This document shows positions 34,225 to 43,909 of a stretch of DNA of 64,000 bases, piece after piece. The notes under the pieces were generated by a model, which was not told where the DNA came from, did no database searches, and saw only the letters and a program-made list of their open reading frames with translations. A program made the position numbers and the translations under genes. Each line of letters starts with the position of its first letter. Within the stretch, counting starts at the first letter, position 1. This DNA comes from SIG603 sp964369225. Its GTDB lineage: Bacteria > Bacillota > Clostridia > Oscillospirales > Acutalibacteraceae. Where the stretch lies: NCBI GenBank assembly GCA_964369225.1, contig CAYJER010000007.1, positions 1 through 64,000 of the forward strand. The letters are read 5' to 3'.

Positions 34225-36087
34225 ATGTATAAAGCAAAAGATATAGATGTAGCAGTCATAGGCGCAGGGCATGCAGGTATAGAGGCAGGTTTAGCGGCAG
34301 CTCGATTAGGGGCTAAAACAGTAGTTTTTACAGTAAATTTGGATGCAGTTGGAAATTGCCCTTGTAATCCTAGCATAGGCGGTACAGCTAAAGGACATTT
34401 AGTGCGTGAACTAGATGCTTTAGGTGGTGAAATGGGAAAAACAACTGATGAGTGTTTTTTACAAAGTAGAATGCTAAATCTAGGAAAAGGGCCTGCGGTT
34501 CATTCTTTAAGAGCTCAAATAGATAGAAATAAGTATGCAAGAGTTATGAAACATAAGCTTGAAAAAACTGATAATCTCGATTTAATACAAGCTGAGGTTG
34601 TAGACTTATATAAGGAAGATACATGGAAAGTTGTTACAAGAACAGGCGCTGTTCATTCCTGTAAAACTGTAATTTTAGCAACAGGTACATTCTTAGGTGG
34701 AAAAATATTTTTAGGTGAACTAGCGTATAGCAGTGGGCCTGATGGATTATTCCCAGCTGATTTTTTATCGGAACCTCTTAAAAAAATTGGTTTAAGCTTA
34801 CGCAGATTTAAGACAGGAACACCCGCTAGAGTTTCAAGACGATCTATTGATTTTACCGATTTAGAGGCACAGGCTGGAGATGAACCTGTAACTCCGTTTT
34901 CATACAGTACAAAAGATGAACTTAAAAATTCAATTCTTTGTCACGTAAGTTGGACAAATTCTGACACTAAAGAAGTAATTCTAAAAAATATACACAGATC
35001 ACCTTTATATGCTGGAGCAATTGAGGGGGTAGGGCCTAGATATTGCCCGAGTTTGGAAGATAAAATAATGAGATTTTCTGAAAAGCCACGTCATCAGTTA
35101 TTTATTGAACCATGTGGCATTGAAACAGAAGAAATGTATTTACAAGGTATGAGTTCTTCTCTACCAGAAGAAGTGCAAATAGAGTTTTACAGAACAATCA
35201 AAGGTTTAGAAAATGTCGAAATAATGAGACCTGCTTATGCAATAGAATATGACTGTGTTGATCCTACTCAAATGTTTACTACATTAGAATTTAAAGATTT
35301 TGAAGGTTTATATGGTGCAGGGCAGTTCAATGGTTCATCTGGTTATGAAGAGGCAGCTGTTCAAGGGTTTGTTGCTGGTGTGAATGCAGCAAGGAAGGTG
35401 TTAGGTAAATCCGAGTTCATTCTAACACGTGACAATTCATATATTGGAACATTAATAGATGATTTAGTAACGAAAGGTTGCAGTGATCCTTATAGAATGA
35501 TGACATCTCGTTCTGAATACAGATTAGTATTAAGGCAAGACAATGCAGATGAGAGACTTACCCCTATCGGTAGAGAAATAGGTCTAGTAGATGACTTGAC
35601 ATGGAATGATTATTTATTAAAGCAAGATCAAAAGGCTATGGAGCTAGAAAGAGTTAAAAAACTAGTGTTCTCTCCAACTGAACAGTTAAATAAAATACTT
35701 GTTTCACGTGAAACATCAGAAGTTGTAAGTGGTGTTAGGATGTTTGACTTGCTTAAACGTCCACAAATTTCATATAAAGACTTGATAGATATAGATACTA
35801 CTCGCCCAAATTTTCCACAATCGGTGTTTGAGGCTGTGGAAATATCTATCAAATATGAGGGTTACATCAAAAAACAAATGAGCGAGATAGCTGAGTTTAG
35901 AAGACTTGAAGACAAAAAGTTAAGCAAGGACTTTGACTACAGCAATATAAAAGGATTGAGACTAGAGGCAATAGAAAAACTTAATAAAATTAAACCAATA
36001 AATATTGGGCAAGCATCGAGAATTTCAGGTGTAAGTCCTGCGGATATTAGCGTTTTATTAATTTATTTGTCATTGGAGGCAAAGTAA
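34225..36087 (+). CDS. mnmG: tRNA uridine-34 modification enzyme MnmG (GidA)
   Basis: FAD-dependent partner of MnmE, 620 residues. The FAD loop is VIGAGHAGIEAGLAAARLG near residues 10-28. GNCPCNPSIGGTAKGHL holds the conserved Cys, and the C-terminal domain ends LIYLSLEAK. The gene carries a perfect parS site (35700-35715) as codons for VSRET. Its stop overlaps the rsmG start in TAATG. Confidence 0.97.
   Translation: MYKAKDIDVAVIGAGHAGIEAGLAAARLGAKTVVFTVNLDAVGNCPCNPSIGGTAKGHLVRELDALGGEMGKTTDECFLQSRMLNLGKGPAVHSLRAQIDRNKYARVMKHKLEKTDNLDLIQAEVVDLYKEDTWKVVTRTGAVHSCKTVILATGTFLGGKIFLGELAYSSGPDGLFPADFLSEPLKKIGLSLRRFKTGTPARVSRRSIDFTDLEAQAGDEPVTPFSYSTKDELKNSILCHVSWTNSDTKEVILKNIHRSPLYAGAIEGVGPRYCPSLEDKIMRFSEKPRHQLFIEPCGIETEEMYLQGMSSSLPEEVQIEFYRTIKGLENVEIMRPAYAIEYDCVDPTQMFTTLEFKDFEGLYGAGQFNGSSGYEEAAVQGFVAGVNAARKVLGKSEFILTRDNSYIGTLIDDLVTKGCSDPYRMMTSRSEYRLVLRQDNADERLTPIGREIGLVDDLTWNDYLLKQDQKAMELERVKKLVFSPTEQLNKILVSRETSEVVSGVRMFDLLKRPQISYKDLIDIDTTRPNFPQSVFEAVEISIKYEGYIKKQMSEIAEFRRLEDKKLSKDFDYSNIKGLRLEAIEKLNKIKPINIGQASRISGVSPADISVLLIYLSLEAK
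35700..35715. promoter_or_regulatory. parS site inside mnmG
   Basis: TGTTTCACGTGAAACA, a perfect 16-bp match to the consensus ParB binding palindrome. Confidence 0.92.
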
Positions 36088-36806
36088 TGGATATAAGAGA
36101 AGAATTAGTTGCAAAGGCAAAAGTAGTTGGAGTTAAAATTAAAAAAGAACAAGCAGATAAATTTCAGAGGTATTATGAGCTTTTGGTTGAATGGAATGAG
36201 AGAATAAATCTTACAGCTATAACCGAGCCTGAGGATGTAGTAATTAAACATTTTGTTGACAGTTTGTTACTTTTAAAAGCGGTAGAAATAAAGCAAAATG
36301 CTAAAATGATAGATGTTGGCACAGGAGCAGGGTTTCCTGCTGTACCAATTAAAATTATGAGACCAGATATTGATATGACACTATTAGATGGGCTAAATAA
36401 AAGATTAAAGTTCTTAAATGTTGTAGGTGAAGAACTTGATCTCAAATTCACCACAGTTCATAAGCGTGCAGAAGAAGCTGGAAGAATGAAAGATATGAGA
36501 GAAAGCTATGATTATGCGACTGCCCGTGCTGTGGCTAGAATGAATACATTATGCGAGTATTGTATTCCTCTAATTAAAATGAAAGGAAAATTTATCGCCA
36601 TGAAAGGCAAAAATCTTGCGGATGAGCTAGTAGAAGCAAAGAAAGCTATTTCTGTTTTAGGTTGTCAGCTGAAGGCTGAACTTGATTTTGTTTTGCCAGA
36701 TGAAGAGCAAAGTGAAAGAAAAATCGCTGTAATTCAAAAATTGCGATTTACTCCTAAAGAATTTCCTAGACATGGAAACAAAATTTCAAAAGATCCAATT
36801 ATATAA
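36087..36806 (+). CDS. rsmG: 16S rRNA (guanine-527-N7) methyltransferase
   Basis: SAM-dependent rRNA methyltransferase (GidB), 239 residues. The N-terminal helix pair has LLVEWNERINLTAITEPEDVVIKHFVDSL in part. The SAM loop is DVGTGAGFPAVPIKI, and ARAVARMNTLCEYC is the conserved later motif. It is coupled to mnmG by a one-base overlap and is the last gene of the mnmE-mnmG-rsmG run. Confidence 0.97.
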   Translation: MDIREELVAKAKVVGVKIKKEQADKFQRYYELLVEWNERINLTAITEPEDVVIKHFVDSLLLLKAVEIKQNAKMIDVGTGAGFPAVPIKIMRPDIDMTLLDGLNKRLKFLNVVGEELDLKFTTVHKRAEEAGRMKDMRESYDYATARAVARMNTLCEYCIPLIKMKGKFIAMKGKNLADELVEAKKAISVLGCQLKAELDFVLPDEEQSERKIAVIQKLRFTPKEFPRHGNKISKDPII

Positions 36807-36809
36807 TTG

Positions 36810-36842
36810 AAAAGCACCTCAACTTTTGTTGAGGTGCTTTTC
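36810..36842. terminator. terminator of the mnmE-rsmG operon
   Basis: AAAGCACCTCAAC pairs perfectly with GTTGAGGTGCTTT around TTTT. It is followed by TC and preceded by AT-rich DNA, so it may also serve the opposite strand, where the ParB-like gene ends. Confidence 0.88.
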
Positions 36843-36899
36843 TTGGGAAATGAATAAGGGAATAGAATTCTCGTACGCAGTTTTAGTGCCGAATTTAGC

Positions 36900-37661
36900 C
36901 TATTCGGAAGGCTTAGCTATTTCAATACTGCATTTTATGCAGTCGTCATTGTCATCTTTAATATAATTAACTTCAAATCCAGTTTCTTGCATTTGCTTAA
37001 TAGTGTTATCAATACTATTAATAAAAAGCCTTATATCTCGTGGAAGAGATGTTTTAAATAACTTTGGTTTTTCTGTGATTTTCTTGTATAAAATTATTGT
37101 TTGATTATCATTAAGTTTCTCTTTTGATATAAATTCTATAAAGTCTTTTCTTAAATCATAATTTGCTATTTTAGAACTTACTAGAGCTTGAACTTTAGTT
37201 AAGCCTAGTTTAGTTATTAATTTTCTTTCTGTGTCAGAAAAGTTCATTAACGTTTGAATTTCTAAAATATTATGCTTTGTAGTTGTCACTAAATGCAGTA
37301 AATCTTGAAAACGCATATTATTATTCTTTAGACTATTTTCAATCTCTTGTATTTTACTAAAGTAATGTAGTTTTTCATCTTTGATTAATTCAGTCAAAAT
37401 AATTCGTGTTGCTTCTTCTTCTTCAATATCTGCTATTATTGCGGCAATTGAAGTTAAACCTAATTGAATGTAAGCATATACGTTATCATTTCCGTAAATA
37501 ACATAGTACATATTTTCTTTTTGATATACAACAATGGGAGAAATTATTGGTTTAATTTTTAATAGAGCCAACTTTATTTGGATTTCATTCTTGTTTGCTA
37601 ATCTTGTAGTCATTATTTTGCTGGTGCTAATTTCAGTTATTCTATAGTTTTTTTTAATCAT
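36900..37661 (-). CDS. degenerate ParB/Noc-like protein
   Basis: A 253-residue protein that aligns by eye to the ParB N-terminal and helix-turn-helix regions: an N-domain (about 7-85), ELIKDEKLHYFSKIQEIENSL where ParB has ENLQRE and the following helix, and a helix-turn-helix near 115-160. The CTP-binding box GERRWRAA of ParB is replaced by GNDNVYAY, and the Arg of ENLQR is missing. In Bacillus subtilis the ParB paralogue Noc lies in this same slot after rsmG. Here the gene is on the opposite strand and faces rsmG. It may have lost CTP switching; DNA target unknown. Confidence 0.7.
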   Translation of the reverse strand: MIKKNYRITEISTSKIMTTRLANKNEIQIKLALLKIKPIISPIVVYQKENMYYVIYGNDNVYAYIQLGLTSIAAIIADIEEEEATRIILTELIKDEKLHYFSKIQEIENSLKNNNMRFQDLLHLVTTTKHNILEIQTLMNFSDTERKLITKLGLTKVQALVSSKIANYDLRKDFIEFISKEKLNDNQTIILYKKITEKPKLFKTSLPRDIRLFINSIDNTIKQMQETGFEVNYIKDDNDDCIKCSIEIAKPSE

Positions 37662-37740
37662 TTATTTCAACCCCTGTCTTTACACATATTATATCACTTT
37701 AATAATAAAAATATTGCTGTAATATGTCGTTAAACTAAAA

Positions 37741-37756
37741 TGTTTCATGTGAAACA
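37741..37756. promoter_or_regulatory. second parS site, upstream of parA
   Basis: TGTTTCATGTGAAACA, one change from the consensus, in the divergent gap between the ParB-like gene and parA. Confidence 0.85.
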
Positions 37757-37832
37757 TTTTAAATTTTTTCTTTAAAAGTCTTCCAAAAAAACAATTTATG
37801 TGTTAGAATATAAATAGTAAAGGAGTGATACG

Positions 37833-38597
37833 GTGGCGAAAATTATTTCAATAGCTAATCAAAAAGGCGGAGTAGGAAAAACTACTACAGCCGTGAATTT
37901 AGCAGCAGCACTTAGCAAAAAAGGTAAAACGGTTTTGTTAATAGATAGCGACCCACAAGGAAACAGTTCGAGCGGAGTAGGTGTTGATAGAAGAGATGCC
38001 GAAATATCAGTATATGACATTTTGCTAGGCGGAGAAAAGTGTGAAACCGCAACAATTATTACTGAGTTTGAAAATTTAAGTATTATACCATCTCATATGG
38101 ATTTAGCTGCAGCTGAAATCGAATTAGCTGCGAAAAATAATAGAGAAAATGTTCTAAAAGAAGCGATTGCAAGCATAAGAGGAAACTATGATTACATAAT
38201 TATAGATTGTCCTCCATCTTTAGGACTTATTACTACCAATGCATTAAACGCCAGTGACACAGTGCTAATTCCTGTTCAATGCGAATACTATGCACTTGAG
38301 GGGTTGTCTCAACTTATGAATAGTGTTAGACGTGTAAAAAGAAATTTTAATGAAAACCTAGAACTTGAGGGCATATTACTAACAATGTATGACGGTAGAC
38401 TTAATCTAACTCAGCAAGTAGTCAAAGAAGTTAAAAAATTCTTTCCTAAAAAAGTATTTTCCACTGTTATTCCTCGTAGCGTGAGAGTGTCTGAGGCACC
38501 GAGCTTTGGAAAACCAGTCATATATTATGACAAGTCAAATAAAGGATCGGATGCATACATGAAACTTGCAGATGAAATAATAAAAAATGATAAATAA
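37833..38597 (+). CDS. parA: chromosome partitioning ATPase ParA (Soj)
   Basis: Deviant Walker ATPase, 254 residues, with KGGVGKTTTAVNLAAAL near the N-terminus, DSDPQGN, and DYIIIDCPPSLG as switch II. With ParB it segregates origins and affects DnaA activity. GTG start with AAAGGAG upstream. parB follows 24 nt later. Confidence 0.97.
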   Translation: MAKIISIANQKGGVGKTTTAVNLAAALSKKGKTVLLIDSDPQGNSSSGVGVDRRDAEISVYDILLGGEKCETATIITEFENLSIIPSHMDLAAAEIELAAKNNRENVLKEAIASIRGNYDYIIIDCPPSLGLITTNALNASDTVLIPVQCEYYALEGLSQLMNSVRRVKRNFNENLELEGILLTMYDGRLNLTQQVVKEVKKFFPKKVFSTVIPRSVRVSEAPSFGKPVIYYDKSNKGSDAYMKLADEIIKNDK

Positions 38598-38621
38598 GCT
38601 AAAAAGCAGAAAGGACAAAGT

Positions 38622-39476
38622 ATGATTAACAAAAAAAACAGCTTAGGAAAAGGCTTAGATTTGATATTTAGAGATAACACAGAAGACACTTCTGAGGGAA
38701 CAACTCTAAAATTAAAAGACATTGAGCCAAATAGAGAACAGCCAAGAAAAGAATTTGACCCTGAAGCGCTAAGAGAACTAGCAGAGTCAATATCTAAGCA
38801 CGGGGTAATCCAACCAATATTGGTTAGACCCATGCTTTCTGGAATGTATGAAATTGTAGCTGGTGAACGCAGATGGAGAGCTGCAAGAATGGCTGGTCTT
38901 CGAGAAATTCCAGTATTAATACGTGATATGACAGATTCAGAGCAAATGCAGATAGCTCTAATTGAAAATCTGCAAAGAGAAGATTTAAATCCATTAGAAG
39001 AAGCACATGGTTATCAGAATTTAATAGATGAACATGGGTTTACACAAGAAGAACTATCTCATGTGATAGGTAAATCTAGACCAGCAATAGCAAATGCACT
39101 AAGATTACTAGGGTTGCCTATAGAAATAGCGGAAATGCTTAAAAATGGAGAGATGAGCCCAGGTCATGCCAGAACATTGCTAGGGTTTAAAGATGAAGAG
39201 GCAATGCTACAAGCAGCAAAATTAGTTATAGATAAAGGTTTGTCTGTACGTCAGCTAGAGGTGCTACAAAAAGAGAGGAATAAAGAAAGCGTTGTAGAAG
39301 CGCCTAAAGAGAAAAAACGAATTCAATATTATGTTGAGGCTGAATTAGCACTAGAGACTAGTCTAGGGAGAAAAATTAAAGTTGATGGTACTAAGAAAAA
39401 AGGCGTTCTACAAATTGAATTTTATGGTGAAGACGATCTTAAGAATTTATTAGAGGGTCTAAAGTATAATGACTGA
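38622..39476 (+). CDS. parB: chromosome partitioning protein ParB (Spo0J)
   Basis: CTP-dependent DNA clamp that loads at parS, 284 residues. The CTP-binding boxes are GERRWRAARMAGL and ENLQREDLNPLEEA. The helix-turn-helix is TQEELSHVIGKSRPAIANALRLL. A C-terminal dimerisation part ends near 284. Co-transcribed with parA. Both parS sites are within 3 kb, as expected for an origin domain. Confidence 0.97.
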   Translation: MINKKNSLGKGLDLIFRDNTEDTSEGTTLKLKDIEPNREQPRKEFDPEALRELAESISKHGVIQPILVRPMLSGMYEIVAGERRWRAARMAGLREIPVLIRDMTDSEQMQIALIENLQREDLNPLEEAHGYQNLIDEHGFTQEELSHVIGKSRPAIANALRLLGLPIEIAEMLKNGEMSPGHARTLLGFKDEEAMLQAAKLVIDKGLSVRQLEVLQKERNKESVVEAPKEKKRIQYYVEAELALETSLGRKIKVDGTKKKGVLQIEFYGEDDLKNLLEGLKYND

Positions 39477-39501
39477 TTAGATTTTGTAAGAATGTCAATA
39501 C

Positions 39502-40083
39502 TTATTTATGTTCATCTAAAGTTAGACTATACAGTGGTAAAATGTTTTTAGTAAAGTATTCAACAGCGGGTATGTTGAAATGTTGAATTTTTTCTAATGT
39601 AGAGGTTTCAGCTTTAATAAACTCAATATTTCCACTATTTTTCTCTTCGATACATTTGATATATGCAGATATTTTATCTGCTGCTTCAATATATGGAAGG
39701 TATTTTATATTTTCATCTGAACTTAAGCTGAAAATATCGTTATAATCTGCCTGTAAATATTCAGGCAAGAAAGAAATTAAAGTCGATACAGCATGTTTTT
39801 CAATTTCTTTATAAGCTGTACTAATATTTTTATTGTGGTACTTAATAGGAGTTGGAAGATCTCCAGTTATAATTTCGCTACAATCGTGATACATGGCAAG
39901 GACGACAGCATGTTCTGGATTTAAGTTTTCGCCAAATTGTCTATTAGCAATTAAGACTAAGGCGTGGACAATGTAGGCAGTCTCGAGACTGTGTTCACAA
40001 AGATTTTCATTTCTTGTATTACGCATAAGCCCCCAGCGGTTTATATATTTCATGCGTGAAAGCATAGGATAAAAAGTGTACAT
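39502..40083 (-). CDS. HD-domain 5'-nucleotidase, YfbR-like
   Basis: Predicted 5'-deoxynucleotidase of the HD superfamily, 193 residues. Motifs are the first His in RNENLCEHSLETA, HD in AMYHDCSEIITGD with the ETGD-like variant, and a later Asp in EAADKISAYIKC. Escherichia coli YfbR removes phosphate from dNMPs. AAGGAG precedes the ATG. It converges on parB with a 25-nt gap. Confidence 0.88.
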   Translation of the reverse strand: MYTFYPMLSRMKYINRWGLMRNTRNENLCEHSLETAYIVHALVLIANRQFGENLNPEHAVVLAMYHDCSEIITGDLPTPIKYHNKNISTAYKEIEKHAVSTLISFLPEYLQADYNDIFSLSSDENIKYLPYIEAADKISAYIKCIEEKNSGNIEFIKAETSTLEKIQHFNIPAVEYFTKNILPLYSLTLDEHK

Positions 40084-40190
40084 GTTAGTTCTCCTTAAAA
40101 TAGTATAGTCTAATTATATATAGATAAGCAACTTTTTTCAATAGAATAATTGTTAAAATATAATCCCTAATAAGGGGGAAAGAGGAATTA

Positions 40191-42629
40191 ATGACAGATG
40201 TAAGGCAGAAAAGTCCGTTCAAACGAAATTATTATATGAAAGCATTTATGTTTGGGTTGGCTTTATCATTTTTAGTTTTTATTCCCTTCATAATTAAAGA
40301 TGGAGGTAGGTTTCTTTTCTATGGAGACTTCAATGTCCAACAAGTTCCATTTTACACGCTGGCACACGAAGCTGTTACAAGCGGTTCGATAGGATGGAAT
40401 CACTTGACAGATTTAGGAGTAAACTTTATAGGTTCATATACTTTTTATTTGTTAGGAAGCCCGTTTTTTTGGTTGACGATACCGTTCCCTAATGAATTTT
40501 TGCAGTTTTTAATGGGACCACTATTAATGCTTAAATTTGCTTGTGCTAGCTTAGCCGCATACACATACCTTCAAAGGTATGTAAAAAATAAAGATATCGC
40601 AATATTAGGCGGAATACTTTACGCATTTTCAGGTTTTTCAATATATAATGTATTCTTTAATCATTTTCATGAATCTATGATTATTTTTCCATTATTACTT
40701 GCAGCAATAGATCAATATTTTGTCACAAAACGTAGAGGCGTTTTTGCAATATGCGTTGCGTTATCATGTTTGTTTAATTATTATTTCTTTGTAGGGCAAG
40801 TAATATTCTGCTTTATTTATTTTATGATAAAAGTAGTAATGGGATTTGCAAAAATAGACCTTAGAGATTTTGCATTATTAGCACTAGAAGCAGTTATAGG
40901 ACTTGCGATGTCGGCAGTACTCTTGTTGCCGGCAGTATTATCAACACTACAGAATGATAGAGTTGATAATATTATTTCAGGTTGGAGCGCCCTTTTATAT
41001 AATGATAATCAAAGATATGTGCATATAATACAATCAATGTTTTTCCCGCCTGACCTACCAGCAAGACCTAATTTTACGCCAGATTCTAATGCAAAGTGGG
41101 CATCTTTAGGAGCGTGGTTACCTTTATTTGGAATGACAGGTGTAATCGCATGGTTACAGCAAAGAAGAAAACACTGGTTAAAAAGAGTTCTAGGAATATT
41201 ATTTGCATGTGCTTTAATTCCTATATTAAATTCATCGTTCCAACTATTTAACTCAGCGTATTATGCAAGATGGTATTATATGTTAACTTTAATGTTTGCA
41301 TTGGCAACAGTGATGAGCCTTGAGTCAAAACGAGTTGACTTTAAAAGAGCTATTAAGTTTTCATCTTATGTAGTTGTAATAGTTGTTGCAGCCATTGGAT
41401 TTATGACATATACAGAAACGAATGACGGTGTAACAGAAACTCATATGGGTTTAATGGACTACCCAACTAGATTTTGGGCATATGCAGCCATATCGCTGAT
41501 ATCTCTTGCGTGTCTTGTTTATATATTTAGGTTTGCAGATAAAGAAAAAATAGTTAAAAACTCTATAATATTTACATCTGTAACCGCAGTGATTTATTCG
41601 ATGTTCTTCTTGGCAATAGGTAAGACGCAATCGACAGACCCATACACACATATAATTCCGTATGCTTTAAATGCTGGCGAAGACATTAACCTAGAAGAAA
41701 TTGATAATTCTCGCTCAGACTTCTATGAATCAATGGATAACTCGGCGATGTTCTGGCAGGTACCAACAATACAAACTTTCCATAGTATAGTTCCTGGTTC
41801 TGTAATGGATTTCTATGACTATATTGGAGTTCAAAGAGGAGTAGCAAGCAGACCTGAAACCAGTCACTATGCTTTAAGAGGCATTGTTTCGGTAAAATGG
41901 TTGTTTGATGACGATGATGACAGTAACTACTTTGGTACTCAAACCTATGATCAACCTGAGATTGAAGGATTCACTTACTATGGAAATGCCAATGGCTTTG
42001 ATATATGGGAAAATGATTATTATATTCCTATGGGATTTAGCTATGACAGCTATATTCTTAAGAGTGAAACAGACAAATACTCTCAGTCAAACAGAGAATC
42101 TGTTATGCTTGCAGCTTTAATAATTAATGATGAAGATGAAGCTTTAGTATCGAACTATCTAACTAAATATGAAGGTGATAATTCACTTAATGTTGAGGAC
42201 TATTTTGAAAATGCCACCGAAAGAGCAAAGAGTGCATGTAGTTTCTTTGAATACACAAATACAGGATTTAATGCTTTATATAATAGTTCAAAAGAGGACA
42301 TAGTATTTTTCTCTGTTCCATATGAAGATGGTTGGACAGCTTATGTAAATGGTAAAGAGACAGAAATAATTAAATCTAATATCGGGTTTATGTCTGTAGT
42401 AGTTCCTAGCGGAAACGACATAAGAATAGAATTTAGATATGAAACTCCGGGTCTTGCACTTGGAATACTAATAACAATTTCGGCATCAATACTACTTGTA
42501 GTATATATTTTTATAGCAAAGAAACTAAAAATCGATGTAAAAAAAGAAAAAATAATTGCCAAAAGGAAACTGGGAAGTTTCAAAGAATATTGTAAGAAAA
42601 TGAATATTATTATACCAGAGAAAGGATGA
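40191..42629 (+). CDS. YfhO family membrane protein
   Basis: An 812-residue multi-pass protein with about 13 predicted membrane helices, most in the first 480 residues and one near 765-785. It has a large extracytoplasmic C-terminal region with GFTYYGNANGFDIWEN and SVPYEDGWTAYVNGKE. YfhO proteins are GT-C-type glycosyltransferase-like and are needed for modifying teichoic acids or other surface polymers in several Bacillota. The gene just downstream encodes a polyprenyl-phosphate sugar transferase, the usual partner. Substrate unknown. Confidence 0.9.
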   Translation: MTDVRQKSPFKRNYYMKAFMFGLALSFLVFIPFIIKDGGRFLFYGDFNVQQVPFYTLAHEAVTSGSIGWNHLTDLGVNFIGSYTFYLLGSPFFWLTIPFPNEFLQFLMGPLLMLKFACASLAAYTYLQRYVKNKDIAILGGILYAFSGFSIYNVFFNHFHESMIIFPLLLAAIDQYFVTKRRGVFAICVALSCLFNYYFFVGQVIFCFIYFMIKVVMGFAKIDLRDFALLALEAVIGLAMSAVLLLPAVLSTLQNDRVDNIISGWSALLYNDNQRYVHIIQSMFFPPDLPARPNFTPDSNAKWASLGAWLPLFGMTGVIAWLQQRRKHWLKRVLGILFACALIPILNSSFQLFNSAYYARWYYMLTLMFALATVMSLESKRVDFKRAIKFSSYVVVIVVAAIGFMTYTETNDGVTETHMGLMDYPTRFWAYAAISLISLACLVYIFRFADKEKIVKNSIIFTSVTAVIYSMFFLAIGKTQSTDPYTHIIPYALNAGEDINLEEIDNSRSDFYESMDNSAMFWQVPTIQTFHSIVPGSVMDFYDYIGVQRGVASRPETSHYALRGIVSVKWLFDDDDDSNYFGTQTYDQPEIEGFTYYGNANGFDIWENDYYIPMGFSYDSYILKSETDKYSQSNRESVMLAALIINDEDEALVSNYLTKYEGDNSLNVEDYFENATERAKSACSFFEYTNTGFNALYNSSKEDIVFFSVPYEDGWTAYVNGKETEIIKSNIGFMSVVVPSGNDIRIEFRYETPGLALGILITISASILLVVYIFIAKKLKIDVKKEKIIAKRKLGSFKEYCKKMNIIIPEKG

Positions 42630-42635
42630 TAAAAA

Positions 42636-43607
42636 ATGAATACTGTATATTTTGTTGTGCCATGCTATAATGAAGAGGAAGTCATAAACGAAACAGCTAA
42701 AAGACTTGATGATAAAATCACAAGGATGAGAGAAAAAGGTCTGATTAATGGAGACAGCAGGGTAATGTTTGTTGATGACGGAAGTAAAGACAAAACTTGG
42801 GAAATGATCTGCGACCTGATGAAGCAGTATCCTGTAATTCAAGGCTTGAAATTAGCTCATAATAGAGGGCATCAAAACGCTTTACTATCTGGATTGATGA
42901 CAGCTAAAGATTATGCGGATTGCGTTATAAGCCTAGACGCTGACTTACAAGACGATATTGAGGTTCTTGATGAGTTTGTAGAAAAATATCAAGAGGGTTG
43001 TGAAGTGGTTTACGGCGTTAGAAAAGAAAGAGAAAAAGATACTTTCTTTAAAAAGCACACAGCTCAAGGCTTTTATAAAGTTATGAAAATTTTGGGCACT
43101 GATGTGGTTTACAATCATGCAGATTATAGATTAATGGGTAAAAGAGCACTTGAAGGATTGGCTGAATACAAGGAAGTAAACCTATTCTTAAGAGGTATAG
43201 TTCCGCTAATTGGATACAAGACTGACTATGTTTATTACACAAGAAACGAAAGATTTGCAGGTGAGTCTAAATATCCATTTAAGAAAATGCTTGAGTTTGC
43301 TATAAGTGGTATTACTTCATTCAGCGTTAAGCCTTTAAACTTTATTTCGTATATAGGAATTTTAATTTCGTTCCTAAGTGTTTTAGGTTTACTTTACGCT
43401 TTCATATCATACTTTACAGATAATGCAGTGAGTGGTTGGACTGCAACAATTGCCTCAATTTGGTTACTTGGTGGACTTCAAATGTTCTGCTTAGGGGTTG
43501 TAGGAGCATACATAGGTAAAATTTACAGTGAAGTAAAGGCAAGACCTAGATTTAGAGTAGAAAATCATGTAAGAATTGAAGACCAAGAAAACGATTTAGG
43601 AGAGTAA
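42636..43607 (+). CDS. polyprenyl-phosphate glycosyltransferase, GT2 (GtrB-like)
   Basis: A 323-residue GT2 enzyme that loads a sugar onto a lipid phosphate carrier at the inner membrane face. Motifs are VPCYNEE near residue 8, VDDGSKDKT near 49, DADLQDD near 107, and RFAGESKYPFKKM near 207. Two C-terminal membrane helices span about 235-260 and 270-295. It lies 6 nt after the YfhO gene, a pairing typical of glycolipid-donor systems that decorate surface polymers. Confidence 0.93.
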   Translation: MNTVYFVVPCYNEEEVINETAKRLDDKITRMREKGLINGDSRVMFVDDGSKDKTWEMICDLMKQYPVIQGLKLAHNRGHQNALLSGLMTAKDYADCVISLDADLQDDIEVLDEFVEKYQEGCEVVYGVRKEREKDTFFKKHTAQGFYKVMKILGTDVVYNHADYRLMGKRALEGLAEYKEVNLFLRGIVPLIGYKTDYVYYTRNERFAGESKYPFKKMLEFAISGITSFSVKPLNFISYIGILISFLSVLGLLYAFISYFTDNAVSGWTATIASIWLLGGLQMFCLGVVGAYIGKIYSEVKARPRFRVENHVRIEDQENDLGE

Positions 43608-43611
43608 TAAA

Positions 43612-43908
43612 ATGGTAAAACACGTTGTATTTTATAGATTAAAAGACTATTCAAAAGAGAATTGTGAAGCTTTAATTGCTAAGTTTGAATCAATGAGAGG
43701 CGTTATTCCTCAAGCAAAAGAGGTCAACGCATATGCAGACTACTTGCGTTCAGAGCGTTCATTTGATGTAATGCTCGAGGTGATTTTAGACTCACCTAAA
43801 GACTTAGAGGACTACCAAGTTAATACCTATCATAAAGATGATGTTAAGCCATATGTGCAATCAATAGTTTCGCAAAGTGTTTCTGTTGATACTGAGTATG
43901 AGGTGTAA
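43612..43908 (+). CDS. Dabb (stress-responsive A/B barrel) protein
   Basis: A 98-residue dimeric alpha-beta barrel protein; MVKHVVFYRLKD and the NTYHKDDVKPYV end are typical. No catalytic function is established for bacterial members. It lies 4 nt after the GT2 stop and 1 nt before the sulfatase start, so it is translated with both. Confidence 0.9.
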   Translation: MVKHVVFYRLKDYSKENCEALIAKFESMRGVIPQAKEVNAYADYLRSERSFDVMLEVILDSPKDLEDYQVNTYHKDDVKPYVQSIVSQSVSVDTEYEV

Positions 43909-43909
43909 G

